From NCBI GenBank assembly GCA_003573635.1, contig QUTJ01031497.1, positions 1 to 12,248 on the forward strand: a DNA stretch of 12,248 nt, in the 5' to 3' direction. This document shows, piece after piece, positions 1-8,177 of the stretch (the stretch's first letter is position 1; each line of letters begins with the position of its first letter). The stretch is from Goniomonas avonlea (lineage: Eukaryota; Cryptophyceae; Goniomonadida; Goniomonadaceae). Made by a program: the position numbers and the translations under genes. Below the pieces are notes generated by a model that did no database searches, had not been told where the DNA came from, and saw nothing but the letters and a program-made list of their open reading frames with translations.

Positions 1-150
1 GTGAGGCAATCGAACAGTGCCAGGGATCAAGTGCCTTGTCGTTGCTGTCTGCCGTGAAGCTGCGGTGTGTCTGCAGTGAGGCAATCGAACAGTGTCAGGA
101 ATCAAGTGCTGTGTTGTTACTGTCTGCGGTGCGGCTCCGCAGCCACTGGT
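1..150. repeat. Two-copy 75-bp tandem repeat
   Basis: A unit starting GTGAGGCAATCGAACAGTG at position 1 recurs at position 76 with scattered substitutions. The array probably continues beyond the left edge. No coding frame is supported; the short open frames here on both strands have no recognisable motif. Confidence 0.8.
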
Positions 151-287
151 CTTAGATCGGTGGTGTACTTCACGCGTGTGTGCGGGTGTGCGTGCGGGCG
201 TGCGTGTGCCTCGCAATGAACCAAAACACAAGGTGGTCGCACCTGTTGTTCATCGCAAGCACGACGCTCGGGCCAAGGGACTGTTAG

Positions 288-650
288 GGCTGGGTTAGTG
301 CGTCTGCTTAGGCCTGGGTGCATCTGCTAAGGGGAGGAGCGGGGAGAAGAGAGGGGAGAAGACAAAAGAGAAGGGAGAAGAGAGGGGAGAAGACAAAAGA
401 GAAGGGAGAAGAGAGGGGAGTAGCGAAGGGGAAAGCGAAGGGAGAAGCGAGGGGGCTGGGTTAGTGCGTCTGCTTCGGGGAGAAGCGACGGGAGAAGCGA
501 GGGGAGAAGAGAGGGAGAAGAGAGGGGAGAAGAGAGGGGAGAAGAGAGGGGAGAAGCGTGTCTGCTTAGGGCTGGGTGATGCGCTTAGGGATGGATTAGC
601 TGGGCTAGTGCGTCTGCTTAGGGCTGGGTGAGTGCGCCTGCTCTGCGGGC
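288..650. repeat. Purine-rich minisatellite with GGGCTGGGT blocks
   Basis: The plus strand is built of GGGGAGAAGAGA-type units, interrupted by several copies of a block close to TGCGTCTGCTTAGGGCTGGG (around 296, 316, 465, 560 and 612). On the minus strand, the sense strand of the transporter gene, it is a long polypyrimidine tract. The open frame crossing it is low-complexity Ser/Pro/Leu/Phe and is not treated as a gene. Confidence 0.8.
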
Positions 651-717
651 TGCAAGAGCACACAATGTAACCATCGATCAAACAACGCCGGTACTCCAGG
701 ATGAATAACGGCCCCGC

Positions 718-805
718 TCCCACACAACACACACACAGCAACCCACTCAGTTGTACACACACACGCGCGCACACACACACACAGTCACTCACTCACTCAG
801 CAACC
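718..805. repeat. CA and CTCA microsatellite
   Basis: Alternating CA runs with an internal CGCGCG, followed by repeated CACTCACTCA. It lies just inside the putative third intron of the minus-strand transporter gene. Confidence 0.85.
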
Positions 806-838
806 CACTCAGCGAGCAAAACAACATCCAGGACTCAC

Positions 839-1975
839 AAGGCCAGGGATGCCGACGCCAACAAAGCCTTCCCCCAGTACCTGCAGGAGCTGTATCAGGG
901 TGGTTGCAGGTGAATTCTAGTGAAAATCGGTGAATAAATGGTGAAATTAGGACGTTTTGTAACGCAGAGTAGGTTCTCTCTGCCTTTTGTTTGCTGTGGA
1001 ACAAGCACCTGGCAAACCGGAGCGCTGCACACCCAGCAAAGAACCGGAAACGTGATGAGAAACTTGAGGCTGGTGTTGGCCAAGGAATACCACACAAAAG
1101 ACGGGATGGCAAACACTGCGAACATCTTCAGCGCGCGGACTCGACCGATTTGGGCGGACTCCTTGGCTGCGAGTAGTTTGGCCTCCAGGTCATCGCTTCC
1201 CGTGAAGCCAAAGTCAGCAGTGCCACGTGTGGACCGAGGCTTCATGCTGAGGGATGACTTCCGAGAGTCCTGTGAATCATCAAGAGGAGCAGTGAAGGTT
1301 CCCCGAGTTGCTTCTGATTGCCCTCGGAAGAGCTTGTCGACCTCTGCGGACGTGTTTGAGACGTAATACCACCGAGGGCATCGCACCTGGGACACCATGG
1401 AATGCCTGAATTGTGATCGCATTCATTTGGGCAATGGGCCAGGGAAATCTGTCAGTGAAGAGAATGAGAGGACCGAACAATAGGCCGAGGAACACCCCGA
1501 AGAAACAGGCGACGGTGGTCCACACGAACAACTCGCCAAGCGAGAAAGAGTGGCCATAATAGATTGTGAGGGGAGCGAGGCCACCCGACAAGCCCAAAGA
1601 CTGCGAAAAGGCTGCTGCTGCACCACACACGGTGACCAAGACATGCTCCTTGAGGGTGAACGGGGTGCCATGTCCGCGACTGACCCACGGAAACCCCACG
1701 GACGCATCGAACCGAACGGGCAATTTGGACCAAGCAGATAGAACCACGTAGGAGACAATGATTACCCAGTACTGGGCAAGTCCTCCGGCATACCGAAAAT
1801 TGAAGAACATGTTGACGCTGGAGTTCACCACAGCAAAGACAGCTCCCACCGCGACAGACCGCGCAGTGATAGCGCACGAATTATCGTCATCAAACACAAT
1901 GGATGGCCGGTGGGACATCAACGACTGGTCGTCATCCTCTTGGTCCAGCAACCTCACAGAGTGTAGATCCGCCAT
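839..1975 (-). CDS. OPT-family oligopeptide transporter (PT-clade type), 3' end missing
   Basis: Predicted multi-pass membrane transporter of the oligopeptide transporter (OPT) superfamily, whose members move small peptides or metal chelates with protons. The exons I read (minus strand) are 1975-1387, 1343-1009 and 880-839, giving about 322 residues. The start is the first ATG, MADLHSVRLL. Family signs: an acidic N-tail, first membrane segment near residues 40-60 (VNMFFNFRY), then TPFTLKEHVLVT (residues 104-115), which matches the NPGPF-x-KEH signature of PT-clade OPTs. Hydrophobic helices follow, then FPWPIAQMNAITIQAFH, and exon 2 has FPVLCWVCSAP, like the conserved W-C-W-x-AP segment. Intron 1 is 43 nt (donor CAG/GTGCGA); a 52-nt alternative (1395-1344) is also in frame. 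Intron 2 could end at 917 instead of 881, which would add 12 residues. A Ser/Arg-rich loop of about 60 residues (roughly 201-265) is longer than I expect for the family. The normal gene is about twice as long. After a good donor (GTGAGT at 838) the sequence enters repeats and I find no further OPT exon, so the C-terminal half is outside the window or lost. Family assignment is firm; exon 3 is less certain. Confidence 0.8.
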
Positions 1976-2330
1976 GGGGTTAGGCTCGCTTTTCACAAGC
2001 ACAAGAACAAGTTGGAGTTCGCCGCCAAGTCGGTGTGGTGTTGCGGGAGTCCGAGTGACCGACCTCGTAATCGGCCGGATAATGTCCTAATCATCGCCCT
2101 TTGCAACGGATACTTATTCCGGATAGACGAGTCTTGGACGGATAGACGACTCCTAATATTATTTAATAGTCGACCGGGAGGAGTCGTTTCCGACGCTGCG
2201 GATACTCCGGTCAGCTATCCGGAGACTCAATAATGATGGGATATCGGATTGTTTGTTTCAAACCGGCTACCAATCACACGACTCCCCGCCAGCCTTGCTC
2301 AGCCCAGCGTCCTCAGTCGGTTTGCTCAGA
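1976..2330. promoter_or_regulatory. Divergent intergenic promoter region with CGGATA cluster
   Basis: This is the space between the start codons of the minus-strand transporter and the plus-strand hydroxylase. It holds CGGATA at 2076, 2107, 2120, 2139 and 2199, and its complement TATCCG at 2216: six copies in 146 bp. Two copies are extended as CGGATAGACGA. An inverted repeat ACGACTCC/GGAGTCGT (2146-2153 and 2180-2187) encloses the AT-rich stretch TAATATTATTTAATA. That it controls either gene is inferred from position only. Confidence 0.5.
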
Positions 2331-3525
2331 ATGCTGTGCGAGATCCAGTACCTGGGCAATGCCTTCGGGACATGGCTGGCGATTACCTCAATCATGGGTA
2401 TCATCACCATGATTCTGTCGGGACTTATTTTCCACCGTTATTACGTGAGGCCAACTTATGAGCAATGGCGCTTCAAGAGCAACCCAAAGTATCCTTCTCC
2501 GGGCATGGTCAAGAGCGAGATCGTTCAAATGTGGAAGGGCATGGCCACGGCTACCATGTTGCCAACACTCTCTCTATATTTGGCACAGCAAGGCCTTTCG
2601 CAGGTTTGTGACGTTGGTCTCGTACGAACGTGACACGTTCTCAGGCCTACTGTGGCTGGTCCCCGTACGGAGCATGGTATCACGTATTTGAATTTATGGT
2701 GGTGTGGATCGGTTCGGATTTCTACGAATTCTACTACCACAGGCTTGGGCACACCACTGATAACGGCTGGAAGCAGCACAAGTGAGAATCACTACGATGT
2801 GCTCTCGGAGCTGACTTCCGAGCAGGCATCACCATTTCTTCTACAATCCATCCCCGTTTGCAGTTATTGCTGACGAGTACATTGACCAGTTCGTTCGGTC
2901 TGCTCCTCTTGCCATTCTTCCAATCATCATGTGAGTCCCAGAGCCTCCCTTGCACTTAGTTGCCCACTGCTCACTTTCGCAGGCCGATGAACATCGATCT
3001 GATGCTTCTTGAGTTCGGCATCTTCTTCTATGGATACGGTGTCTACCTTCACTGGGGATACGAGCTTGCCTGGCCCAATGCGCACACCCCCATCATCAAC
3101 ACTGCGTTTCAGCACTATTGCCACCACGCAATCTCTATTAAGAACCGACCTCTGCACACTGGGTGAGTCTGGATATTTCTCTGGGCTTGCCTCATTCCCG
3201 GGCAGATTCTTCTTCAAGCTCTGGGACGACATGTTTGGCAGCGTTTACACGGGCAAGTGCTTCTGCGCGAAGTGTGCCCAGGTATTTGTTGTGTTTTGTG
3301 TTTTTGTTGTGTTGTTGCCGTTCCCTGTTTCACCCCCCCTCCCCTCATTTCATGATTGCAAATCCTGGAGCTTTTCGATACGCATAGCCGAGACATTTCT
3401 CGCAGGAGCGTGGTGAGCGCACCCAGGAGGAATTCGCCAAGATCGAGAAGCCCGATTATTCTGTCCTGCTTCAGCCGAGCTTCTGGTATCATCGATCCTT
3501 CACCCCGGACATCAAAGCGCAGTAA
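2331..3525 (+). CDS. Fatty acid hydroxylase / sterol desaturase superfamily protein
   Basis: Predicted membrane-bound di-iron oxygenase of the fatty acid hydroxylase superfamily, which hydroxylates or desaturates sterols and lipids, usually in the endoplasmic reticulum. Six exons join in phase: 2331-2603, 2645-2781, 2826-2930, 2983-3162, 3206-3281 and 3406-3525, giving 296 residues. Five introns of 41, 44, 52, 43 and 124 nt all have GT-AG ends. The three histidine boxes are present: HRLGH (123-127, HX3H), HKHHH (136-140, HX2HH; split across intron 2) and HYCHH (216-220, HX2HH). Further family-like motifs are YNPSPFAVIADE and FFFKLWDDMFGS. Hydrophobic segments lie near residues 14-34, 105-122 and 178-194. 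The tail has CFCAKC (250-255) and ends KPDYSVLLQPSFW plus a short extension. The chosen ATG is the first in this frame; an ATG pair at 2233/2236 opens a different frame. Substrate (sterol, sphingolipid or fatty acid) cannot be told from the sequence. Confidence 0.9.
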
Positions 3526-3794
3526 AATCATGGGTGGCGAAATAAATGGCGTTCACGTAACTTTCCTTGAGAAGAATGGAAATCCGTGAGCACACAGAAA
3601 TACACACAACTGACCCTTGGGGGTTCATAATAGATATATCAGACAGCCGCCATTCTTCCCAAATAATTCAGTTGCCCAGTTGCCACGAAGTTGCCCCTTC
3701 AGCAAATTGACCCATTTCCAGGACGAGCTATCGAAGAAAAAATGTCCCTGGCTGTGTAAAACCATGAACCTCACATCGACCGCACATGCACACC
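3526..3794. other. Convergent intergenic region with possible poly(A) signal
   Basis: About 270 bp between the 3' ends of two convergent genes. AATAAA at 3541-3546 lies 15 nt after the hydroxylase stop and could be its polyadenylation signal, or be too close to serve. Short open frames on both strands have no recognisable features. Confidence 0.4.
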
Positions 3795-4091
3795 TCAGCT
3801 CCAGGTGTTTGCATCCTGACATTTTTTCACGAGGGGCTCATATTCGCCTTGGTTCTTAATGGTCCAGCAACAGAGTCCCACAAAGCCGACCACGAGCAAG
3901 ATGGCAGCAAAGGGCAAAAGTTCCAGGGCCAGGCTCTTGTCCTGCGACGGAAGCTCCTGAGCTATGACCTTCTTGACAAGTCCTTGCCCAGATGCCGCTG
4001 GAACCTTTTTCACATGCGGATGAGTAAAAACAACATCGAGAGAGCAAAGCGCGCAGAGAAGCAGCACCGTCCCCAACCAGCTGCGCAACAT
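3795..4091 (-). CDS. Small signal-peptide, single-pass membrane protein, unknown function
   Basis: A 98-residue intronless frame that I do not recognise. It begins MLRSWLGTVLLLCALCSL, a strong signal-peptide-like N-terminus, with cleavage plausible around residues 20-24. A polar, Lys-rich segment of about 35 residues follows. A second hydrophobic stretch, LLPFAAILLVVGFVGLCCW (about residues 62-80), is followed by a short charged tail ending DANTWS. The expected topology is type I: lumenal or extracellular segment, one helix, short cytoplasmic tail. An in-frame ATG 66 nt upstream (4157) would place polar residues before the signal peptide, so 4091 is preferred. The gene is convergent with the hydroxylase and divergent from the UPF0489 gene. 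No homology was assessed; the support is the ordered signal-peptide and membrane architecture. Confidence 0.6.
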   Translation of the reverse strand: MLRSWLGTVLLLCALCSLDVVFTHPHVKKVPAASGQGLVKKVIAQELPSQDKSLALELLPFAAILLVVGFVGLCCWTIKNQGEYEPLVKKCQDANTWS

Positions 4092-4584
4092 GGCACTTGT
4101 TTGATTATGTGGCAACGCGAGCAAATCGAAAAGGGGATGCCACTCATACAAATGCATACACCATGATGTCAGATAATGACTCAGATTCAGTCAGATTCTG
4201 TCACTCAGAAGACTCGGAATCAATAATTTCGGACAAACCGCCTGCCCCACGACCCGACTCACCCGAGGGCCCAAGAGCGCATATCACCGCGGCGAGGAGA
4301 ATATTGTAGCGACAAAACCAGTGTGTCCAAAGAGCCTCCCGACTCTGCGGAGGCGTCACTGCAGACTCAGGAATGTCGTTGCCCTCCGCAAAGCTCTCCT
4401 TGGCTTACCCCTGATTTTTGAGCGGAGGGGGCAAGTCCCGGGCAACGGCAGCTCGTGCCCACCCAGATAGGATACGTTGCTATCCCAGCCCGAAGTGCGA
4501 TCAACCGACGGATAGCGCCGCATTCCTGGATATTAAACCGCGAGGAAGGGAGCACCCCTGACTGCGCACAGACTGACTTCACTC
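4092..4584. promoter_or_regulatory. Divergent intergenic promoter region
   Basis: 493 bp between the start codons of the small membrane protein (minus) and the UPF0489 gene (plus). It contains TGACTCA (4177-4183), the consensus for AP-1/Gcn4-type bZIP factors, directly followed by a tandem pair TCAGATTCAG/TCAGATTCTG (4181-4200). No clear TATA box is seen. A short acidic, Ser-rich frame starting at 4163 is not supported as a gene. Confidence 0.35.
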
Positions 4585-7500
4585 ATGACTTCCGCTCCAG
4601 CCGCACCGAAGTGCGACTCGCCCAAGACAACCTCGGATGCTCCTATGAGTATTCGAGTGAGCATTATGATTCCCTTGTTGGTGGCTGCAGTCGCTTTGGG
4701 CGCCGCACTTCCACCAAAATCTCTCCAGATTGAGATGCCATTGACGGCGTCTCCGGAGGATCTGCACCACGCGTCGACAAGCAACGCGTTTGGAAAGAGT
4801 GAAGTCCTTCAGCCGTGGTTGTTGGAGTTCCGAAGCGGAGAAGGCAGAGATTATTGGGACTACCTCGAGCACCAGAGCGCGACTCTTCATACCTTGAGGA
4901 CTGAAAAGTCTCAGGCTGATAGTGCGACGCCTGGTTCCGAGCAGCCCTTGATTGTGACCGTTGGTGAAAACCATCACGACGGTGAACTGGAATTTTTGTT
5001 TGTAATCAAATTCTCACCCACTACAGTGTTGCCACATTGGGTTGGCCTCGCCGAACTAGGAGTCTTGCCGCATTCGGGTGTGACTGTCGTCCACATCGAC
5101 TCGCACTCTGATCTTCTTCTGCCGTCCGTGTCTGTTGGGAAGTCTTGGCCTTGGAACGGTTACGGCGTGCGTTGCCTAGCCTGTTTTTGAACAGTCACTG
5201 ATTGTCACGACAGCTTGTGAAAGCTACAACGATTGCGTCGTTCATTCTGGCGGCGGTTCAGATCGGTGTAGTGGACCACGGTAGCTCTTCTTTTCCCCCT
5301 CTCCAGCAAGTAACACATTTCCCCTTCAGTCATCTGGCTCCGCCCGACCTGGCCTGGTAACGAGAAGCTTTGGAACTTCCCTCAGGTGAATCGTGATGTT
5401 TGCGTCGCACGTGACCTCACAGACTCTCCAGGAGTTTGGAACTTACAAAATCCGTGTGGGCCAAGACGCCGAGCTCCAATTGTGCTTCTTTTTGGAGGGC
5501 AAAGAGTTCCTGGACGGCAATGCATGTGACAAAAAGAACACAACAGTGGAGGTCTACTCCCTGTGGCTTACCGTTGCACCGCTGACTGAGACAATCTTGC
5601 CGGACCTTGCGGCCGAGTACAAACAGAAGGACCTTCACGTGAGTGCTTCATGCCGTGCCAGTCTGTCGCACTCTCGCCATTTTCGCGAAGTTTGTGGTCC
5701 GGGACTCGTCCATGGGCCGTTTTTCCTCTGAATTTTGTCTCACTTGTTGATGTTGCCAGGTTGCCGACCTGCTTACACGGCCCGTCATTCTCGATGTGGA
5801 CTTTGATTTTTTCGCTTGTGTGGACTCGACGGTCACCCAGCTTGTTCGCACAACAGGCATGGCTGCCGAAACCGTCAAACAGGTAAAACATGTTGACAGT
5901 TCTTTCCCAGAGAGGGGGGGGGGGGTGCCGGTGGGCCAGGGCCTCCAATCTCGTCTTGGGGGTGATTGGGTGGCGAGAGGGACGTAAATGCCTTTGTAAC
6001 CGCCATGTTAGGTCTTGGTGGCTGCAGTTGGCGTGAACGATGCCTGCTGTGCCGAACTCGACGATGCTCGCAAAATGGGTTGGGAGATCATGCAGGTGCG
6101 GTGAGGAACCGGGAGCAGAGGCAGTGGGAGGGGGGAAGGGGGAGGGGACGGGGAGGCAGGTAGGGAGGAGACAGGCACAGATGGCAGATGGGCGGCACAC
6201 ACGGCGAGACACCCCCGGAGAGAGCGAGAGCGAGGACAGACTGAATACAGAGAGAGGGGGGGGGGGGACAGATACGCACACACGCAGAGAGAGAGGGAGA
6301 GAGAGCGACAGAGAGAGCGAGCAGCCACCCACGCACAGAGGGCACATAGAGTGCAACAGATAGAATAGAGACAGCCCGCGCACAGTAAGACATGCAGTGA
6401 GAGCCACCAGAGCACCACCACCGAGATGCTTGCGTTCGGCTCACGCGTCCACGCAGCTCGTGACCAAGAAGAACTTGACCAACATGGAGGTCAATCAACT
6501 TGTCAAGAAACACTCCAAGCACTGGTGCGAGGCACTCTTGAGCTTTTCGCCGCGGTTCACATTCTTTCCGTCTCCACAGTCTTCACAGCCTCACCTTTCT
6601 TCCCATTTCCTCACATTTTCACACTTCACGTGCCACGTTCCCCACATTTTTTACATTCTTCACCTTTCCACGTTCTCCTCTTCATCTTTCTTCACGTTCT
6701 TCACCTTTCCTCACGTTTTCCGCATTCTCCACTTTTCCTCACATCCCCCCCCCCCCCCNCCTCATGCCTCCCCAGGTGCCGAAGCAACTCCAAGGCCCTG
6801 AGTGCTCTCGTGAACCTCCACAAAACGCTCCAGCCGCTCTCCGACTGGCAGCGCTGGTCTCTCATGCTCTCCATTCTCAATGTGCAGTCAAGCGGAGCTG
6901 ATAAGGAGTCGGACATGATGTTCGGCGATCTCCATCTGGTACGACGAGAATAGTTCGATGTTACCAGAAACATCATGGCGGACCTCCCGTCCCGCAATCC
7001 TGAAAAGAGAACTGTTCGTCGCACCAACATCTTGTCGGAATCCCCCCCCCCCTCTCTCCCTCTCTGCGGAGAGAATCGTTCTGTCGTACCAGATGGAACC
7101 CCCTCTCCCCTCCCTCCCTCTCCTGTAGAGAGTCGTTCCGTCTATCCAGGAGCAGGAGTGGGACCTGGAGACACGGTAGAGAGGCAAGAAAGAGGGCTCC
7201 GTGTCCTCTGTCTAATTTTCAAACCCAGGGCGAGCCTGAGCACATGGCATCCTTGGAGGAGGTCTCATCGACCCTCTCAGTTCTTGTCAAAGCGCTCAAG
7301 CACTTCCGTCCTCGAATCGTGTCGATGACAAGGAGCATCGGCGACGGCTACATGCCCATCAGTCGCTGGTGCGCCTCGATTGCTAAAGGGGGGCGACAGG
7401 TCAAACTGGTTACACATTTTCAAAAAATGTTCTAGTCATTGATCAGAACAGATAAGGAATGTGATCTCGCTTGATGACAAAATTGTGGAACCAGTTTGAG

Positions 7501-8176
7501 CTGTCGCCCCCCTTTAGTGCCTTCTAGTCAAATGTCGTACTAGGACTAGGACGACGGTTCGGAAGTCGGTTTCAGTACGATTTTCGCCAACAATGACGAT
7601 AGCCGATGTTTGCTTCGACAGATAGGTCCAGGATTGAAACTGGAGCAAGCCCCCAACGTGTTCGAACTCTTGTCAAGTTTTCATGAAGATCGGATAATTT
7701 AAACTGCCCCTAAGAAAAGTCAAAAAGGTCGTACTAGTACGAAGTCGTACTCGACTTCCCGACAAACCGGCGGTTGCCAGTTTGACATGCATTCAGTTAC
7801 TCGGTTGCTAGGTGCCCGAGTCTGCAGCGGCGCTCTCCAACAGCCACGAGTGCTAGTTTCAGATTAACTCCACCCGTAATAAGGAGCATCGGTGATGATT
7901 TGCTGACTTCTTCTGTCTGGTTTCTCAAACCAGTTAAGTTCGAACAGCGTCCGTTGGTTACGGCTTGTTCCTAGGATTTGGCCGCTTGCGTGTCGTGTCC
8001 CTCCCCCCCCTGACTCAAGCAACAGGCCCGAAACAGAGTGGGGCGTCATCGCTGCCCTTCAAGAGGCGTATGGACCGCTCAACATCTCTTGGGACCGCGG
8101 ACTACGGCCGCCCAACCGGCCTGCCGTCTGCTCCTCTGATCCCCATCAGCCCTGCACTGCACTCCTTGAGGTCTGA
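4585..8176 (+). CDS. UPF0489 family protein (C5orf22-like), 11 exons
   Basis: Member of the UPF0489 family, to which animal C5orf22 belongs; molecular function is not established. Exons, all in compatible phase: 4585-4981, 5027-5166, 5214-5280, 5330-5385, 5423-5638, 5760-5882, 6012-6095, 6457-6524, 6776-6938, 7229-7368 and 8026-8176, giving 534 residues. Introns are 45, 47, 49, 37, 121, 129, 361, 251, 290 and 657 nt. Family motifs in order: GENHHD-VLP (127-135, across intron 1), VVHIDSHSDLLLP (153-165), GVVDHVIWLRPTW (197-209, across intron 3), LDVDFDFF (303-310), MTRSIGDGYMP (471-481) and GVIAALQEAYG near 490-500. The DSHSD and DVDFD motifs resemble the metal-binding aspartate/histidine motifs of arginase-fold ureohydrolases; that likeness is inference. 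The last exon is assigned because it restores the family C-terminus without a gap and gives Trp-485 across the junction. Exon 8 could instead end at 6554. Odd points: residues 26-42 are hydrophobic, so with Met-1 or Met-21 the protein may have a signal peptide or membrane anchor, and the N-terminus is long for the family. Intron 10 contains an inverted-repeat element. Confidence 0.85.
5883..6456 (+). repeat. Poly-G and GA-rich low-complexity sequence in introns 6 and 7
   Basis: Intron 6 contains a poly-G run near 5917-5926. Intron 7 (6096-6456) is strongly purine-biased on the coding strand, with GGGAGGGGGGAAGGGGGAGG near 6125, GAGAGCGAGAGC, another poly-G run near 6257-6266 and CAGAGAGAGAGGGA. 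The short coding exon 7 (6012-6095) lies between them. Confidence 0.75.
6555..6775 (+). repeat. Pyrimidine-rich degenerate repeat and poly-C run in intron 8
   Basis: Degenerate TTCAC-CTTTCC-TCAC units fill the intron up to a poly-C run (6745-6761) that contains the only ambiguous base, N at 6759. The coding strand is pyrimidine-rich, the opposite bias to intron 7. The length of the C run is probably unreliable in the assembly. Confidence 0.75.
6995..7165 (+). repeat. Imperfect ~58-bp repeat in intron 9
   Basis: AGAGAACTGTTCGTCGCACC (from 7006), AGAGAATCGTTCTGTCGTAC (from 7071) and AGAGAGTCGTTCCGTCTATC (from 7127) are related. The first two are each followed by a CCCCTCTCTCCCTCTC-type tract. 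It looks like a diverged tandem array within the intron. Confidence 0.6.
7386..7514. mobile_element. 129-bp non-autonomous inverted-repeat element (MITE-like), copy 1
   Basis: The left end AAGGGGGGCGACAG is a perfect 14-nt inverted match to the right end CTGTCGCCCCCCTT. The match continues imperfectly to about 30 nt (TCAAACTGGTT on both arms). TA lies at both edges (7384-7385 and 7515-7516), as expected for the TA target duplication of Tc1/mariner-type elements. The interior of about 70 bp has no coding capacity, so movement would need a transposase from elsewhere. It lies inside the last intron of the UPF0489 gene. Two related copies are at the right end of the window. The true terminus could extend a few bases further, because GTGCC follows the right end here and in copy 2. 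Confidence 0.75.
7518..8025 (+). other. Remainder of the last UPF0489 intron
   Basis: About 500 bp with no supported gene. It contains a perfect 14-bp palindrome TCGTACTAGTACGA (7729-7742) followed by another GTCGTAC. A hairpin CTGGTTT-CTC-AAACCAG lies near 7917-7933. AAGGAGCATCGG at 7881-7892 is identical to 12 bp of coding exon 10. A poly-C run precedes the acceptor at 8024-8025. Confidence 0.5.
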
Positions 8177-8177
8177 G

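Noticed and set aside
560-640. TTAGGG motifs suggesting a telomere
   Set aside because: They occur singly inside a ~20-bp repeat block (CTTAGGGCTGGG) and never as a tandem TTAGGG array.
295-792. 165-codon minus-strand frame rich in Ser, Pro, Leu and Phe
   Set aside because: It is the translation of the purine-rich minisatellite and CA repeat; no sign of coding constraint.
2253-2330. Upstream extension of the hydroxylase frame to 2253
   Set aside because: The codon at 2253 is TTG; the first in-frame ATG is 2331, which begins the family-like hydrophobic N-terminus.
4163-4309. Short acidic Ser/Asp-rich frame (MMSDNDSDSV start) in the divergent promoter
   Set aside because: Only 48 codons, with no motif and no convincing downstream junction. 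The acidic composition comes from the TCAGATTC repeats.
5568-6407. 279-codon minus-strand frame opposite UPF0489 exons
   Set aside because: It lies antisense to a gene with recognised motifs and gains its length from GA-rich intron repeats.
7229-7435. UPF0489 coding sequence ending at the TAG at 7433 without a further exon
   Set aside because: This would end the protein inside the inverted-repeat element. Splicing from GTGCGC at 7369 to 8026 restores the family C-terminal GVIAALQEAYG segment in phase.
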